This document shows, one piece after another, positions 16,495 through 24,316 of a stretch of DNA of 64,000 bases; the stretch's first letter is position 1; the number at the start of each line of letters is the position of its first letter. Both the position numbers and the translations under genes were made by a program. This DNA comes from UBA11540 sp045536425. GTDB lineage: Bacteria > Bacillota > Clostridia > Oscillospirales > Ruminococcaceae. The DNA is taken from contig JAZSNN010000015.1 of the NCBI GenBank assembly GCA_045536425.1, positions 253,114-317,113 on the forward strand. The letters are read 5' to 3'. The notes below the pieces were generated by a model that was not told the origin of the DNA, did not search any database, and saw only the letters and a list, made by a program, of their open reading frames with translations.

Positions 16495-18662
16495 GCGAAC
16501 TCTTTTTAAACGTTGTCAATATGAGCTTCTCGGCAAGTTGGGTAGTACTTGCAGTTTTGCTCTTAAGGCTACTGCTCAAAAAAGCTCCTAAATGGATTAC
16601 AGTACTCCTTTGGGGCATTGTTGCGCTGCGCCTTGTCTTTCCTTTCTCTTTTGAAAGTGCGCTCAGCTTGATACACAACGCCGAGGTAGTAACTCCCGAT
16701 ATTATGTTGGATAGAACGCCCGAAATCAATACCGGTGTTCCGATTATCAATCAAGTAGTAAATCCTATTATTAGTAATTCCTTTGCCCCTGACCCTGCAA
16801 CAAGTGCCAATCCCTTACAGTTGTGGATTCCTACATTTGCATTGTTTTGGATCATCGGAATGGTTATACTTTTTATCTACACTATCGTTAGCTTTCTTCG
16901 TGTAAAGCGTAAGATTGGGACGGCGGTACTTTACAAGGAAAACATTTACCAAAGTGAAAACGTTGTTTCGCCCTTCGTGCTTGGTATTATAAAACCAAAA
17001 ATATATCTTCCGTTTTGTATGAGCGGGCAGGATATGCAGCACGTTATTGCACACGAAAACGCGCACATCCGTCGTAAAGACCATCTTTGGAAGCCGCTTG
17101 GTTTCTTAGTTCTCACGCTACATTGGTTTAATCCGTTGATGTGGCTTGGATATGTGCTTCTTTGCCGTGACATCGAACTTGCTTGTGACGAGAAGGTTGT
17201 TAAAGAACTGAGTACCGAGCAGAAAGCCGACTATTCACAAGCACTTTTGACCTGTAGCGTAAACCGACGAATGATTGCGGCTTGTCCTCTTGCTTTTGGC
17301 GAAGTTGGTGTAAAAGACAGAGTTAAATCGGTGCTCAACTACAAAAAACCTACATTCTGGATAATAGTCGTTGCGATAGCTCTTAGCATAATCGTTGCAG
17401 TCTGTTTCTTAACAAATCCAACGTCAGTAACGCTAAACGACGAATTGGCAGTATTTATAGATATGCAGATTGCAAAGCAAAATTATAGCGAAGAACACAC
17501 CGGCGATAACTTTATTGCCGCAAGCTACGAGGTTTTGGGCGTTGATAAATCCGCAAACGAAACCACCGTTTATATGTGGGTACTGTATGAGGAATACAGC
17601 TTTGAAGACGGCAAGACAAAGCTGGAAACCGGCTCTCACATACCGACTGCAATCACCGCAAAACGCACAGGCGAGCACGGACACTATGAGCTCGTCGAAT
17701 ACTGGACTCCCCGTGACGGCTCTTTTTATGCCGACGACATTCGTGAGAAATTCCCTTGGCATCTTCACAGCAAGGCGCTTGACCCGCAAAGATACATAAA
17801 AGAGCAAAAAGAATTTTGCCAAAACGCCGCAGAGGAATATTTCCGCCAAGAAGAAGAAAAACAGGCAAGTGAGCTTTCAAGACTATTGGAGCAACTAAGA
17901 CAAACACATCCGCATTTCTTCAACATTCCTACTGAAGGCGGACTGACAGTATACATTTGGGAAATGGCAAAGGATATCTATGAGTGTCACCTCGCAAACA
18001 CAGCGAGAGAATCCATTACTGACCAAAGTTTTGTGTATACAGTTGGTGCAGTAACTGTTGAAGAAATGAAGGCTATTTTAACTACCTATAACGTTGATAG
18101 AAAGGATATCACCATTCAGCCTGTCATCAATCCTTTGTCTAGTTATCTATACGAGATAGACGAAGCATACACAGCAAAAATCAAAGCACTTTTTGGGGAA
18201 GATAAGAATCAGGCTATAGATACTTATGACGGCTCGAGCATCCCAAAACTTATGGTAACCTACGATGGTGCAACAACACAAGCTGTTATGGGCACTACTT
18301 CGTGGAGATACGATCTGGGCAACGGAAAGATGCAGTCAATATGTGGCGACAGCCCACATCCGCTGCAACAACTTGAGAATATAATGTCGAAAGCACTAAA
18401 GGTTACTCGTCAGGGTGAATCCTCGCTTGTCGCAAACCTGAAATTTGATGTCGTGCCCGACAGTATAACCGTAAACGCTTGGTTTTTGGTAGAAAACGGA
18501 AATACAAAACCATTTGATGCCGAAGTTGATGGACTCAATGTTAAACTAAACAAGGCAAAAGAAACTTGCGTTTATGAAATAATCGCAACTTGGGATAGCT
18601 CGACTAAATATTTCGGCACAGTTAGATATTCTTTTTCTGTAATAAAAGAAAATAACAATTAG
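16491..18662 (+). CDS. BlaR1-like M56 membrane metallopeptidase with a long extracellular domain
   Basis: A 723-residue sensor-protease. Three or four N-terminal membrane helices flank a cytoplasmic zinc protease domain with HENAH at 188-192 and the downstream ELACDEKVV motif. A further helix (about 285-305) leads into some 415 extracellular residues. That domain shows no penicillin-binding SxxK domain of BlaR1 that I can recognise, so the signal is probably not a beta-lactam. It is rich in KxxE-type charged helices and ends in an IgG-like stretch. No beta-lactamase gene is near. A strong terminator follows. Confidence 0.85.
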   Translation: MSELFLNVVNMSFSASWVVLAVLLLRLLLKKAPKWITVLLWGIVALRLVFPFSFESALSLIHNAEVVTPDIMLDRTPEINTGVPIINQVVNPIISNSFAPDPATSANPLQLWIPTFALFWIIGMVILFIYTIVSFLRVKRKIGTAVLYKENIYQSENVVSPFVLGIIKPKIYLPFCMSGQDMQHVIAHENAHIRRKDHLWKPLGFLVLTLHWFNPLMWLGYVLLCRDIELACDEKVVKELSTEQKADYSQALLTCSVNRRMIAACPLAFGEVGVKDRVKSVLNYKKPTFWIIVVAIALSIIVAVCFLTNPTSVTLNDELAVFIDMQIAKQNYSEEHTGDNFIAASYEVLGVDKSANETTVYMWVLYEEYSFEDGKTKLETGSHIPTAITAKRTGEHGHYELVEYWTPRDGSFYADDIREKFPWHLHSKALDPQRYIKEQKEFCQNAAEEYFRQEEEKQASELSRLLEQLRQTHPHFFNIPTEGGLTVYIWEMAKDIYECHLANTARESITDQSFVYTVGAVTVEEMKAILTTYNVDRKDITIQPVINPLSSYLYEIDEAYTAKIKALFGEDKNQAIDTYDGSSIPKLMVTYDGATTQAVMGTTSWRYDLGNGKMQSICGDSPHPLQQLENIMSKALKVTRQGESSLVANLKFDVVPDSITVNAWFLVENGNTKPFDAEVDGLNVKLNKAKETCVYEIIATWDSSTKYFGTVRYSFSVIKENNN

Positions 18663-18668
18663 GAAAAA

Positions 18669-18702
18669 TACAAGGGTGGCGTTTTGCCACCCTTGTATTT
18701 TT
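18669..18702. terminator. Bidirectional terminator between the M56 gene and the 56-residue ORF
   Basis: The 12-bp stem TACAAGGGTGGC / GCCACCCTTGTA with loop GTTTT has T-runs in both directions. Confidence 0.85.
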
Positions 18703-18722
18703 ATATTGAAACTAAAAAAGCA

Positions 18723-18893
18723 TTATATGTGTCTTTTCTGTTTTACAAAATCTGCCATTGCTTTGAAGCTTGAAAAATCTTGTTTTCTTATTTCATCCTG
18801 TAATTCTCTCGGCAAGGAATAGAAAAACTCATAGCTCGTTGTATCCTGGTCAAGCAGGTCGGAAAGACCGACAAAGTTGCTTCCTTCAATCAT
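18723..18893 (-). CDS. Small hypothetical protein, 56 residues
   Basis: A short gene read on the minus strand from ATG 18893 to TAA 18723. It begins MIEGSNFVGLSDLLDQDTTS and contains YEFFYSLPRELQDEI near the middle. GAGGTG sits eight bases upstream of the ATG and a bidirectional terminator follows. The product is acidic in its first half and basic at its end, with no membrane segment or cysteine; it looks like a small helical cytosolic protein. I recall similar short proteins in gut Clostridia but know of no function. Confidence 0.65.
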   Translation of the reverse strand: MIEGSNFVGLSDLLDQDTTSYEFFYSLPRELQDEIRKQDFSSFKAMADFVKQKRHI

Positions 18894-18963
18894 TCTTTCA
18901 CCTCTTTTGATATTAGTATCAGTTTTGAGAACGAAAGTATTTATAGTGATTTCTGTAAATTTA

Positions 18964-18992
18964 AAAACGGCTGGGAAATTCCCAACCGTTTT
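18964..18992 (-). terminator. Terminator after the AcpS-HAD gene
   Basis: On the minus strand, AAAAACGGTTGGGAA pairs with TTCCCAGCCGTTTTT with one wobble and ends in a T-run, three bases after the stop codon. Confidence 0.8.
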
Positions 18993-18995
18993 TCA

Positions 18996-19997
18996 TTATA
19001 GATATTTTACAAAATCGTGGGGGTGGTCGCAGATTGCGACACACTCTTTCTCGGGAAAACCTTCGTCAGGTCCAAAGCCATATGCTGCGGCAATGAAGTC
19101 TACTCCTGCTTCCTGTGCGCCATAGAGGTCGAAGATACTATCTCCTATGAGCACAGTTTCATCAGGCGTTACGCCTGTCGCGTTAAGTCCCTCAGCTATC
19201 AAGCCTGCCTTTGTGGACTTTTCTTCTTTGTTTCCACCGATATAATCAAAGTACTGCGCCAACCCAAAATGTTCGAGCACCCTCTTTGCAGAGTCTTCGG
19301 GTTTTAGAGTCGCGACACAGATTTTTCTGCCATCGTTTTTGAGGTGTTTTAGAACGTCTATAATTCCGTCGTAGACCTCAGCCTCAAATATCGCACCGCG
19401 GTTTTTATAATTTTCGCGGTAGTGCATTACAGCAAGGTCGATATCATCACCTTTGAGTCCTGCAACCCTTTCAAAGCCCTCTTGAAGAGGCGGACCGATA
19501 AAGCGTTTTGCCTTTTCATAGGGCAGCTGCTCAAGTCCCATTTTGTCAAGGGCATATTTAACCGAATTCAGAACACCCTCACTGGTATTGAGGAGCGTTC
19601 CGTCAAGGTCGAAGATAATTGTTTTGTACATAGGTTCTCCTGTCCCAAAAACACTTGCAGTTGCGATGGTTTCGGTGTGAGTAATGCTGAGCGAAAGGTT
19701 TAGTTTGCGTTTTTCTACAATCTCTGCAGCTTTTCCAAAAAACTCGAGATAGGGTTTCCCTAAAAGGTCGTGACAAACGCCAACATTGGAAAGCCTGAAG
19801 CTTCTGACACCTGTTCCTATCGCCTTTGAAAACGCCTCTTTTGCCGCAAAAGAAGCTGCAACCGACTGCGGATTCATATTCTTAGAAGCAAAGTAGTTTC
19901 TCTCGTTTTCAGTAAAAAAACGGTCGAGAAACTCAGGTTTCTCCATACTTTTCTTTATTCTGTCAATCTCAACGACATCAATTCCGTTAAGTATCAT
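18996..19997 (-). CDS. acpS: Fusion of holo-ACP synthase (AcpS) and HAD-family phosphatase
   Basis: A 333-residue protein with two enzymes in one frame. Residues 1-122 are AcpS, which transfers phosphopantetheine from CoA to acyl carrier protein: GIDVVEIDRI holds the metal Asp and SFAAKEAFSKAIGTG the second ligand. Residues 123-333 are a HAD phosphatase of the phosphoglycolate phosphatase type: FDLDGTLLNT, then GDSIFDLYGA. Both are normally separate proteins of about these lengths. The codon for Met123 (19631) still has AGGAG six bases upstream, so the HAD part may also be made alone. It is the last gene of the ychF-DUF6106 operon. Confidence 0.88.
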   Translation of the reverse strand: MILNGIDVVEIDRIKKSMEKPEFLDRFFTENERNYFASKNMNPQSVAASFAAKEAFSKAIGTGVRSFRLSNVGVCHDLLGKPYLEFFGKAAEIVEKRKLNLSLSITHTETIATASVFGTGEPMYKTIIFDLDGTLLNTSEGVLNSVKYALDKMGLEQLPYEKAKRFIGPPLQEGFERVAGLKGDDIDLAVMHYRENYKNRGAIFEAEVYDGIIDVLKHLKNDGRKICVATLKPEDSAKRVLEHFGLAQYFDYIGGNKEEKSTKAGLIAEGLNATGVTPDETVLIGDSIFDLYGAQEAGVDFIAAAYGFGPDEGFPEKECVAICDHPHDFVKYL

Positions 19998-20000
19998 CTT

Positions 20001-20525
20001 TTAGTCCTTTATGTTCCAAACGTTTCTTTGTACGTAGGGTTTCATTGTGTTGAGCACCTTTTCGTTTGCGTTGAAAACCACCATGGTTTTGCCCTTTGAG
20101 GGATGTCTGAAGATACCGTAGTAAACATTGTCGCTTTTTTCGCTGTCACAAGCCATTATAACGGTATTACAGCTCTGCGCTTTTGAAGCTTCGGGGTTGT
20201 ATTTTCCAAACTCCTCGAAGTTTGCACAATTTACAGACACAAGTCTCTTTCTATCGCGACGGGCAATGATTTTATCAACGTCCATACCGCCGTTTGTGAC
20301 GATAACCTCGAACTCAATATTGAGGTTGTTCATAAAATACCAACCAAAATAGAGAGCGGCTATTCCTCCCAATATAGCAAAGGGCTTGAATATCCCAACA
20401 TATCCGGAAATAACAAAAAGCGCAGCACATATAAAAATAGAGGCGACAGCAATTCCGAACTTTTTTATCGTATCCAAAATATTAGGCTTTTTTACCACCA
20501 TATACTCGGTATAGATATCTCCCAT
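20001..20525 (-). CDS. DUF6106-like membrane protein
   Basis: A 174-residue protein with two adjacent membrane helices (about 25-63), short cytoplasmic ends and a C-terminal soluble domain containing FEVIVTNGGMDVDKI and RRDRKRLVSVNC. This layout matches my memory of DUF6106, a family found in Clostridia with no known function. It sits 19 bases after ychF and three bases before the AcpS-HAD gene. No catalytic motif was recognised. Confidence 0.65.
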   Translation of the reverse strand: MGDIYTEYMVVKKPNILDTIKKFGIAVASIFICAALFVISGYVGIFKPFAILGGIAALYFGWYFMNNLNIEFEVIVTNGGMDVDKIIARRDRKRLVSVNCANFEEFGKYNPEASKAQSCNTVIMACDSEKSDNVYYGIFRHPSKGKTMVVFNANEKVLNTMKPYVQRNVWNIKD

Positions 20526-20544
20526 TTTACATTCCCCTTTCGTA

Positions 20545-21639
20545 TTAGACGTTAAATCTAAACAGCATTATATCGCCGTCTTTTACAACGTATTCCTTAC
20601 CCTCGAGTCGTACAAGACCTTTTTCCTTTGCGTTTGCCATTGTTCCGCATTCGATGAGGTCGTCGTAGGAAATAACTTCTGCACGGATAAATCCTTTTTC
20701 AAAATCGGTATGTATCTTTCCTGCCGCCTGAGGTGCTTTTGTTCCCTTTTTGATGGTCCAAGCTCTAACCTCCTGCTTTCCTGCAGTGAGGTAGGATATT
20801 AGTCCGAGAAGAGCGTATCCTGTACGAATCATTCTGTCCATACCCGATTCCTCAAGGTTGAGTTCGCTCAAAAACATCTTTTTGTCTTCCTCTTCCATAT
20901 CGGAGATGTCCTCTTCTATCTTGGCACAGATAGGAAGCACAGCCGCTTTTTCGAGGGCTGCAATTTCACAGACCTTTTTGTAGTGCTGATTATTTTCAAT
21001 GTTGTTGATAAAGTCGTCTTCGCTCATATTTGCAGCATAGATAATAGGTTTGTTAGAAAGAAGCGGAACAGTAGAAACCATTTCAAGCTGTTCTTCGGTA
21101 TATTCAAAGGATCTTGCGGAGTTTCCGGCTTCGAGATGCTCTTTCAAAAGCTTGAAAAACTCTGCTTCAACAAGATATTTTTTATCTCCCTTTGCAGCCT
21201 TTGTTGCCTTGTCAATTCTACGCTCAAGGATGTCGATATCCGAGAAAATGAGCTCGAGGTTTATCGTTTCGATATCTCTCGCAGCCCCGATGCTTCCGTC
21301 AACGTGGATTACGTCCGTTCCCTCAAAGCATCTTACAACGTGGACAATAGCGTCTACCTCACGGATGTCAGCAAGGAATTTATTCCCCAGACCTTCACCC
21401 TTTGAAGCGCCTCTGACAAGACCTGCAATATCAACAAATTCAATTGTTGCAGGGGTGAGCTTGTCCGCATCGTACATTTCGTTTAGTACATCAAGTCTTT
21501 TATCGGGTACGGAAACCACTCCGACGTTTGGCTCTATTGTGCAGAAAGGATAGTTTGCTGACTGCGCACCTGCGTTTGTCAAAGCGTTAAACAAGGTACT
21601 CTTTCCAACGTTTGGCAGTCCTACCATTCCGAGTTTCAT
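20545..21639 (-). CDS. ychF: Redox-regulated ATPase YchF (Obg-family P-loop protein)
   Basis: A 364-residue ribosome-associated ATPase of the Obg group. Walker A is GLPNVGKSTLFNAL at 7-20 and the switch II region is DIAGLVRGASKGEGLGN; the C-terminal TGS domain ends with the usual VKDGDIMLFRFNV. In YchF the G4 motif is altered so that ATP is preferred. Length is normal. GGAGG precedes the ATG. First gene of an operon with DUF6106 and the AcpS-HAD fusion. Confidence 0.96.
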   Translation of the reverse strand: MKLGMVGLPNVGKSTLFNALTNAGAQSANYPFCTIEPNVGVVSVPDKRLDVLNEMYDADKLTPATIEFVDIAGLVRGASKGEGLGNKFLADIREVDAIVHVVRCFEGTDVIHVDGSIGAARDIETINLELIFSDIDILERRIDKATKAAKGDKKYLVEAEFFKLLKEHLEAGNSARSFEYTEEQLEMVSTVPLLSNKPIIYAANMSEDDFINNIENNQHYKKVCEIAALEKAAVLPICAKIEEDISDMEEEDKKMFLSELNLEESGMDRMIRTGYALLGLISYLTAGKQEVRAWTIKKGTKAPQAAGKIHTDFEKGFIRAEVISYDDLIECGTMANAKEKGLVRLEGKEYVVKDGDIMLFRFNV

Positions 21640-21673
21640 ATCTATTCCTCCAAGAAATTACATTATCCATATT

Positions 21674-21702
21674 ATTATACACTTTTTAACTAGCAATAGC
21701 AA
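21674..21702 (-). promoter_or_regulatory. Promoter of the ychF operon
   Basis: On the minus strand, TTGCTA (21697-21702), 17 bases and TATAAT (21674-21679). Confidence 0.65.
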
Positions 21703-21752
21703 TAGTTCAATCCACATCTTTTTGCTGAATATACTGTAAAAGAGGTGTTTTT

Positions 21753-22394
21753 ATGCGTATAAAAAGATATAAAGATAAAAAAGACCTGCCTTTAAAGTTA
21801 CTAAAGATTGCTTTTATAATCTCGCTCGTCTGCCTCTCTGTTAGTTTTTTCTACAACAGAGTACGCCCTATGATAATTACTGCCGCGCAAAATCGCGCAA
21901 AGGTTATCGTGACACGCGAGCTTGAGAAAGCTATCAGCGAAGAGCTTTCTAAAAATACTATCAGCTATTCTGATTTAGTCGCGCTTTCGCGCGATGCTGA
22001 CGGGCGTGTAACCTCAATAGAAACCAACACGGTTGTGGCAAACTTTTTCAAAGCAAAGCTTGTATCAACTGTACTTACACAACTAAAAAGCATTGAAGAA
22101 CAAGAACTATCAATCCCTATGGGTTCATTGTCTGACGACCCTTTTCTTTATGGCAAAGGTCCAAAAGTAGATTTTAAAATCTCAACATCGGGTATTGCAA
22201 ACGCAGAATTTGTAAGTGAGTTTTTCAGTGCAGGAATAAACCAAACCTGCCATCGCATAAAGCTTGTTGTAACTGCTGAAATCTATGCTCTCGTGCCGGG
22301 TTTTGTCACATCGACAACACTTGTCACCGACTATTACATAGCAGAAACCATTATAGTAGGAGCTACACCTGATTTTTTTGCTGATATTGGATAA
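21753..22394 (+). CDS. yunB: Sporulation protein YunB
   Basis: A 213-residue protein with one N-terminal membrane helix (about 17-37) and an extracytoplasmic domain, matching YunB, a sigma-E-controlled sporulation protein needed for normal spores in Bacillus subtilis. Recognisable segments are the AAQNRAKVIVTRELEKAI helix after the membrane and VVTAEIYALVPGF near the end. GAGGTG lies nine bases before the ATG. It is divergent from ychF. A possible sigma-E -10 (AATATACT, 21728-21735) is present, but its -35 is poor. Confidence 0.88.
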   Translation: MRIKRYKDKKDLPLKLLKIAFIISLVCLSVSFFYNRVRPMIITAAQNRAKVIVTRELEKAISEELSKNTISYSDLVALSRDADGRVTSIETNTVVANFFKAKLVSTVLTQLKSIEEQELSIPMGSLSDDPFLYGKGPKVDFKISTSGIANAEFVSEFFSAGINQTCHRIKLVVTAEIYALVPGFVTSTTLVTDYYIAETIIVGATPDFFADIG

Positions 22395-22400
22395 AAATCG

Positions 22401-22429
22401 TTGTAAAGGGCAACAGTTTATGTTATACT
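22401..22429 (+). promoter_or_regulatory. Promoter of nfeD and the SPFH gene
   Basis: TTGTAA (22401-22406), 17 bases, TATACT (22424-22429). It makes an ATG at 22434 too close to the transcript start, supporting the start at 22452. Confidence 0.65.
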
Positions 22430-22451
22430 AACTATGAAAGGAAGTGTTTTT

Positions 22452-22898
22452 ATGGAATACGCTTGGGCGTTTTGGCTCATACTTGCAGTTGTGCTCATTG
22501 TTGTAGAGGCATCTACATATAGCCTGATATCTATCTGGTTTGCTTTGGGTGCGCTTGCTGCAGTAATACCCGCCCTTATTTCAGGCGATGCCGTTTGGGC
22601 TCAGTTTGCGGTTTTTGTTGTTGTTTCTGCTGTTTCTTTGGCATTCACCAGAAAATTCTTCAAAAAAGTACTTCGCTATAACCCCGAACCGACAAATGCC
22701 GATCAGGTAATAGAAAAAACGGCTGTTGTAAAAGAAGAGATTGACAACATCCACGAAACTGGCAAGGTCACCGTAATGGGTCTTGACTGGTCTGCTCGTT
22801 CTGTAGATGACTCTGTCATCACCGTGGGCGAAATTGTTACCGTCAAAGAAATTAGCGGTGTTAAGCTTATAGTTGAAAAAACGAAAACGGAGGAATAA
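22452..22898 (+). CDS. NfeD-like membrane protein
   Basis: A 148-residue protein with membrane helices near 5-28 and 32-65 and a C-terminal OB-fold domain (VIEKTAVVKEEIDNIHETGKVTVMGLDWSARSVD). NfeD proteins pair with SPFH/stomatin proteins in membrane microdomains, and the SPFH partner starts three bases downstream. The start at 22452 is preferred because AAGGAAG lies upstream and the promoter -10 is right before the alternative ATG. Confidence 0.88.
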   Translation: MEYAWAFWLILAVVLIVVEASTYSLISIWFALGALAAVIPALISGDAVWAQFAVFVVVSAVSLAFTRKFFKKVLRYNPEPTNADQVIEKTAVVKEEIDNIHETGKVTVMGLDWSARSVDDSVITVGEIVTVKEISGVKLIVEKTKTEE

Positions 22899-22901
22899 TT
22901 T

Positions 22902-23837
22902 ATGCCACCTGTAGTTTATGTAATTTTAGCATTTGTATTTTTTGTTTTGATCGTTCTCATTTCAAACATCAAAATCGTCCCTCAGGCAACAACCTATGTC
23001 ATCGAACGCCTTGGAGCATATAAATGCACTTGGCAGACCGGTATGCATTTCACCGTTCCGCTCATCGACAAGGTTGCTAAAAAAGTTTCCTTGAAGGAGC
23101 AGGTCGTAGACTTCAAGCCACAACCCGTTATCACCAAGGATAACGTTACAATGCAGATAGACACCATCGTGTTCTATCAGATAACCGACTCTAAGCTCTA
23201 TGCATACGGTGTTGAAAGACCTCTTGCCGCAATCGAAAACCTCACCGCTACCACTCTTCGTAACATCATCGGTGAACTCGAACTCGACCACACACTCACA
23301 TCTCGTGACGTTATTAACACTAAGATTACTGCTTCACTTGACCTTGCAACTGACAAATGGGGTATCAAGGTTAACCGTGTTGAGCTCCAGAACATGATTC
23401 CTCCCCGTGAGATTCAGGATGCGATGGAAAAGCAGATGAAGGCTGAGCGTGAACGCCGTGAGTCCATCCTCAGAGCAGAGGGTGAAAAGAGAAGTCAGAT
23501 TCTTGTTGCTGAGGGTGAAAAGCAGTCTGCAATCCTTCACGCCGAGGCTGAAAAGGAATCTGCAATTCTTCGTGCAGACGCTGTCAGAGAGGCAAAAATC
23601 CGTGAAGCACAGGGTGAAGCTGAGGCTATTATGCTGGTACAGAAGGCTCAGGCGGACGGTATCAAGTTGCTCAACGAAGCCGCTCCCACACAGCAGATAC
23701 TCTCGCTCAAGGGTCTTGAGGCGTTTGCAAAGGCTGCGGACGGAAAGGCAACAAAGATCATCATCCCTAGTGAAATCCAGTCGCTCGCAGGTCTTGCGAC
23801 CTCTGTGACCGAGCTTGTCAAAAACGAGGAAAAATAA
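22902..23837 (+). CDS. SPFH/Band 7 (stomatin-like) membrane protein
   Basis: A 311-residue protein: one N-terminal membrane helix (about 5-22), an SPFH domain (TTYVIERLGAYKCTWQTGMHF through LDLATDKWGIKVNRVEL), then a long coiled coil rich in repeats of ILxAEGEK and ILxAEAEK (about 190-245), and a short C-terminal domain. It likely forms oligomers in the membrane with NfeD and scaffolds or protects other membrane proteins. GGAGG precedes the ATG. A 14-bp terminator follows. Confidence 0.93.
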   Translation: MPPVVYVILAFVFFVLIVLISNIKIVPQATTYVIERLGAYKCTWQTGMHFTVPLIDKVAKKVSLKEQVVDFKPQPVITKDNVTMQIDTIVFYQITDSKLYAYGVERPLAAIENLTATTLRNIIGELELDHTLTSRDVINTKITASLDLATDKWGIKVNRVELQNMIPPREIQDAMEKQMKAERERRESILRAEGEKRSQILVAEGEKQSAILHAEAEKESAILRADAVREAKIREAQGEAEAIMLVQKAQADGIKLLNEAAPTQQILSLKGLEAFAKAADGKATKIIIPSEIQSLAGLATSVTELVKNEEK

Positions 23838-23850
23838 ATAAAAACTATTC

Positions 23851-23890
23851 GCCCGTTGTTAAGATTTCTCTTGACAACGGGCATTATTTT
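23851..23890 (+). terminator. Terminator of the SPFH operon, overlapping the tRNA-Leu promoter
   Basis: A 14-bp stem (GCCCGTTGTTAAGA with TCTTGACAACGGGC, one G-T pair) and a TTTC loop, followed by ATTATTTT. Its 3' arm contains the -35 box of the next promoter. Confidence 0.8.
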
Positions 23891-23899
23891 GTATATAAT
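23871..23899 (+). promoter_or_regulatory. Promoter of tRNA-Leu
   Basis: TTGACA (23871-23876), 17 bases, TATAAT (23894-23899): a full consensus promoter 12 bases before the tRNA. Confidence 0.8.
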
Positions 23900-23911
23900 A
23901 CTAAAGTACTT

Positions 23912-23998
23912 GCCGGTGTGATGGAATTGGCAGACGTACGGGACTCAAAATCCCGCGGTGGCGACACCGTGCGGGTTCGACCCCCGCCACCGGCACCA
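23912..23998 (+). tRNA. tRNA-Leu (anticodon CAA)
   Basis: A class II tRNA with a long variable arm. Acceptor arms GCCGGTG and CACCGGC, anticodon loop CTCAAAA (CAA), T-arm CGGGTTCGACCCC, and encoded CCA. It reads UUG codons. Confidence 0.95.
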
Positions 23999-24064
23999 AA
24001 AATAAGAACTGACTCGTTAGAGTTGGTTCTTGTTTTTTATTAACGGGGTCGAACCCGTGAGGGT
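23977..24064 (+). repeat. Repeat copy 1: 3' end of tRNA-Leu, its terminator and a T-arm mimic
   Basis: The last 22 bases of tRNA-Leu, then a 12-bp terminator hairpin (24004-24031, AAGAACTGACTC / GAGTTGGTTCTT) with T-run, then GGGGTCGAACCCG, which is the exact reverse complement of the tRNA T-arm. The block recurs 197 bases downstream with about four differences. Confidence 0.85.
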
Positions 24065-24068
24065 CTGA

Positions 24069-24102
24069 GCGTTAAAAAACAGTCCTGTGGACTGTTTTTA
24101 GC
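24069..24102 (+). repeat. Inverted repeat between the two tRNA-end copies
   Basis: The arms GCGTTAAAAAACAGTCC and GGACTGTTTTTAGCG, separated by TGT, form a long hairpin ending in a T-run. The rest of the unit (24103-24173) includes a smaller partial palindrome near CGAAATTCGAAGAATTTGGG. No gene was found here. Confidence 0.7.
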
Positions 24103-24173
24103 GAGGAGCGTGAGGCGGGTACCGAAATTCGAAGAATTTGGGTCTCCGAACGTACAGTGTGCGAAGCAAACGG

Positions 24174-24262
24174 TCGACCCCCGCCACCGGCACCAAAAAT
24201 AAGAACTGACTCGTTAGAGTTGGTTCTTATTTTTTATTAACGGGGGTCGAACCCGAGAGGAT
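24174..24262 (+). repeat. Repeat copy 2: duplicated tRNA-Leu 3' end, terminator and T-arm mimic
   Basis: It starts TCGACCCCCGCCACCGGCAC and repeats the tRNA acceptor 3' strand with CCA, the terminator hairpin (24201-24228) and the T-arm mimic. The 5' part of a tRNA is absent, so it cannot make a functional tRNA. Confidence 0.85.
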
Positions 24263-24274
24263 CTACGGAAAAGA

Positions 24275-24313
24275 AAACCCGCATTCGATAAATATACCGA
24301 TGCGGTTTTTCAT
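24275..24313. terminator. Terminator after the Dabb gene
   Basis: The stem AAAACCCGCATTCG / CGATGCGGTTTTT has an AT-rich 10-base loop and T-runs in both directions. Confidence 0.75.
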
Positions 24314-24316
24314 AAA

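Noticed and set aside
23912..24262. Attachment sites of a resident prophage or integrative element at tRNA-Leu.
   Set aside because: The direct repeats are only 197 bases apart, and no integrase, excisionase or phage gene lies in the window, so no element is present now.
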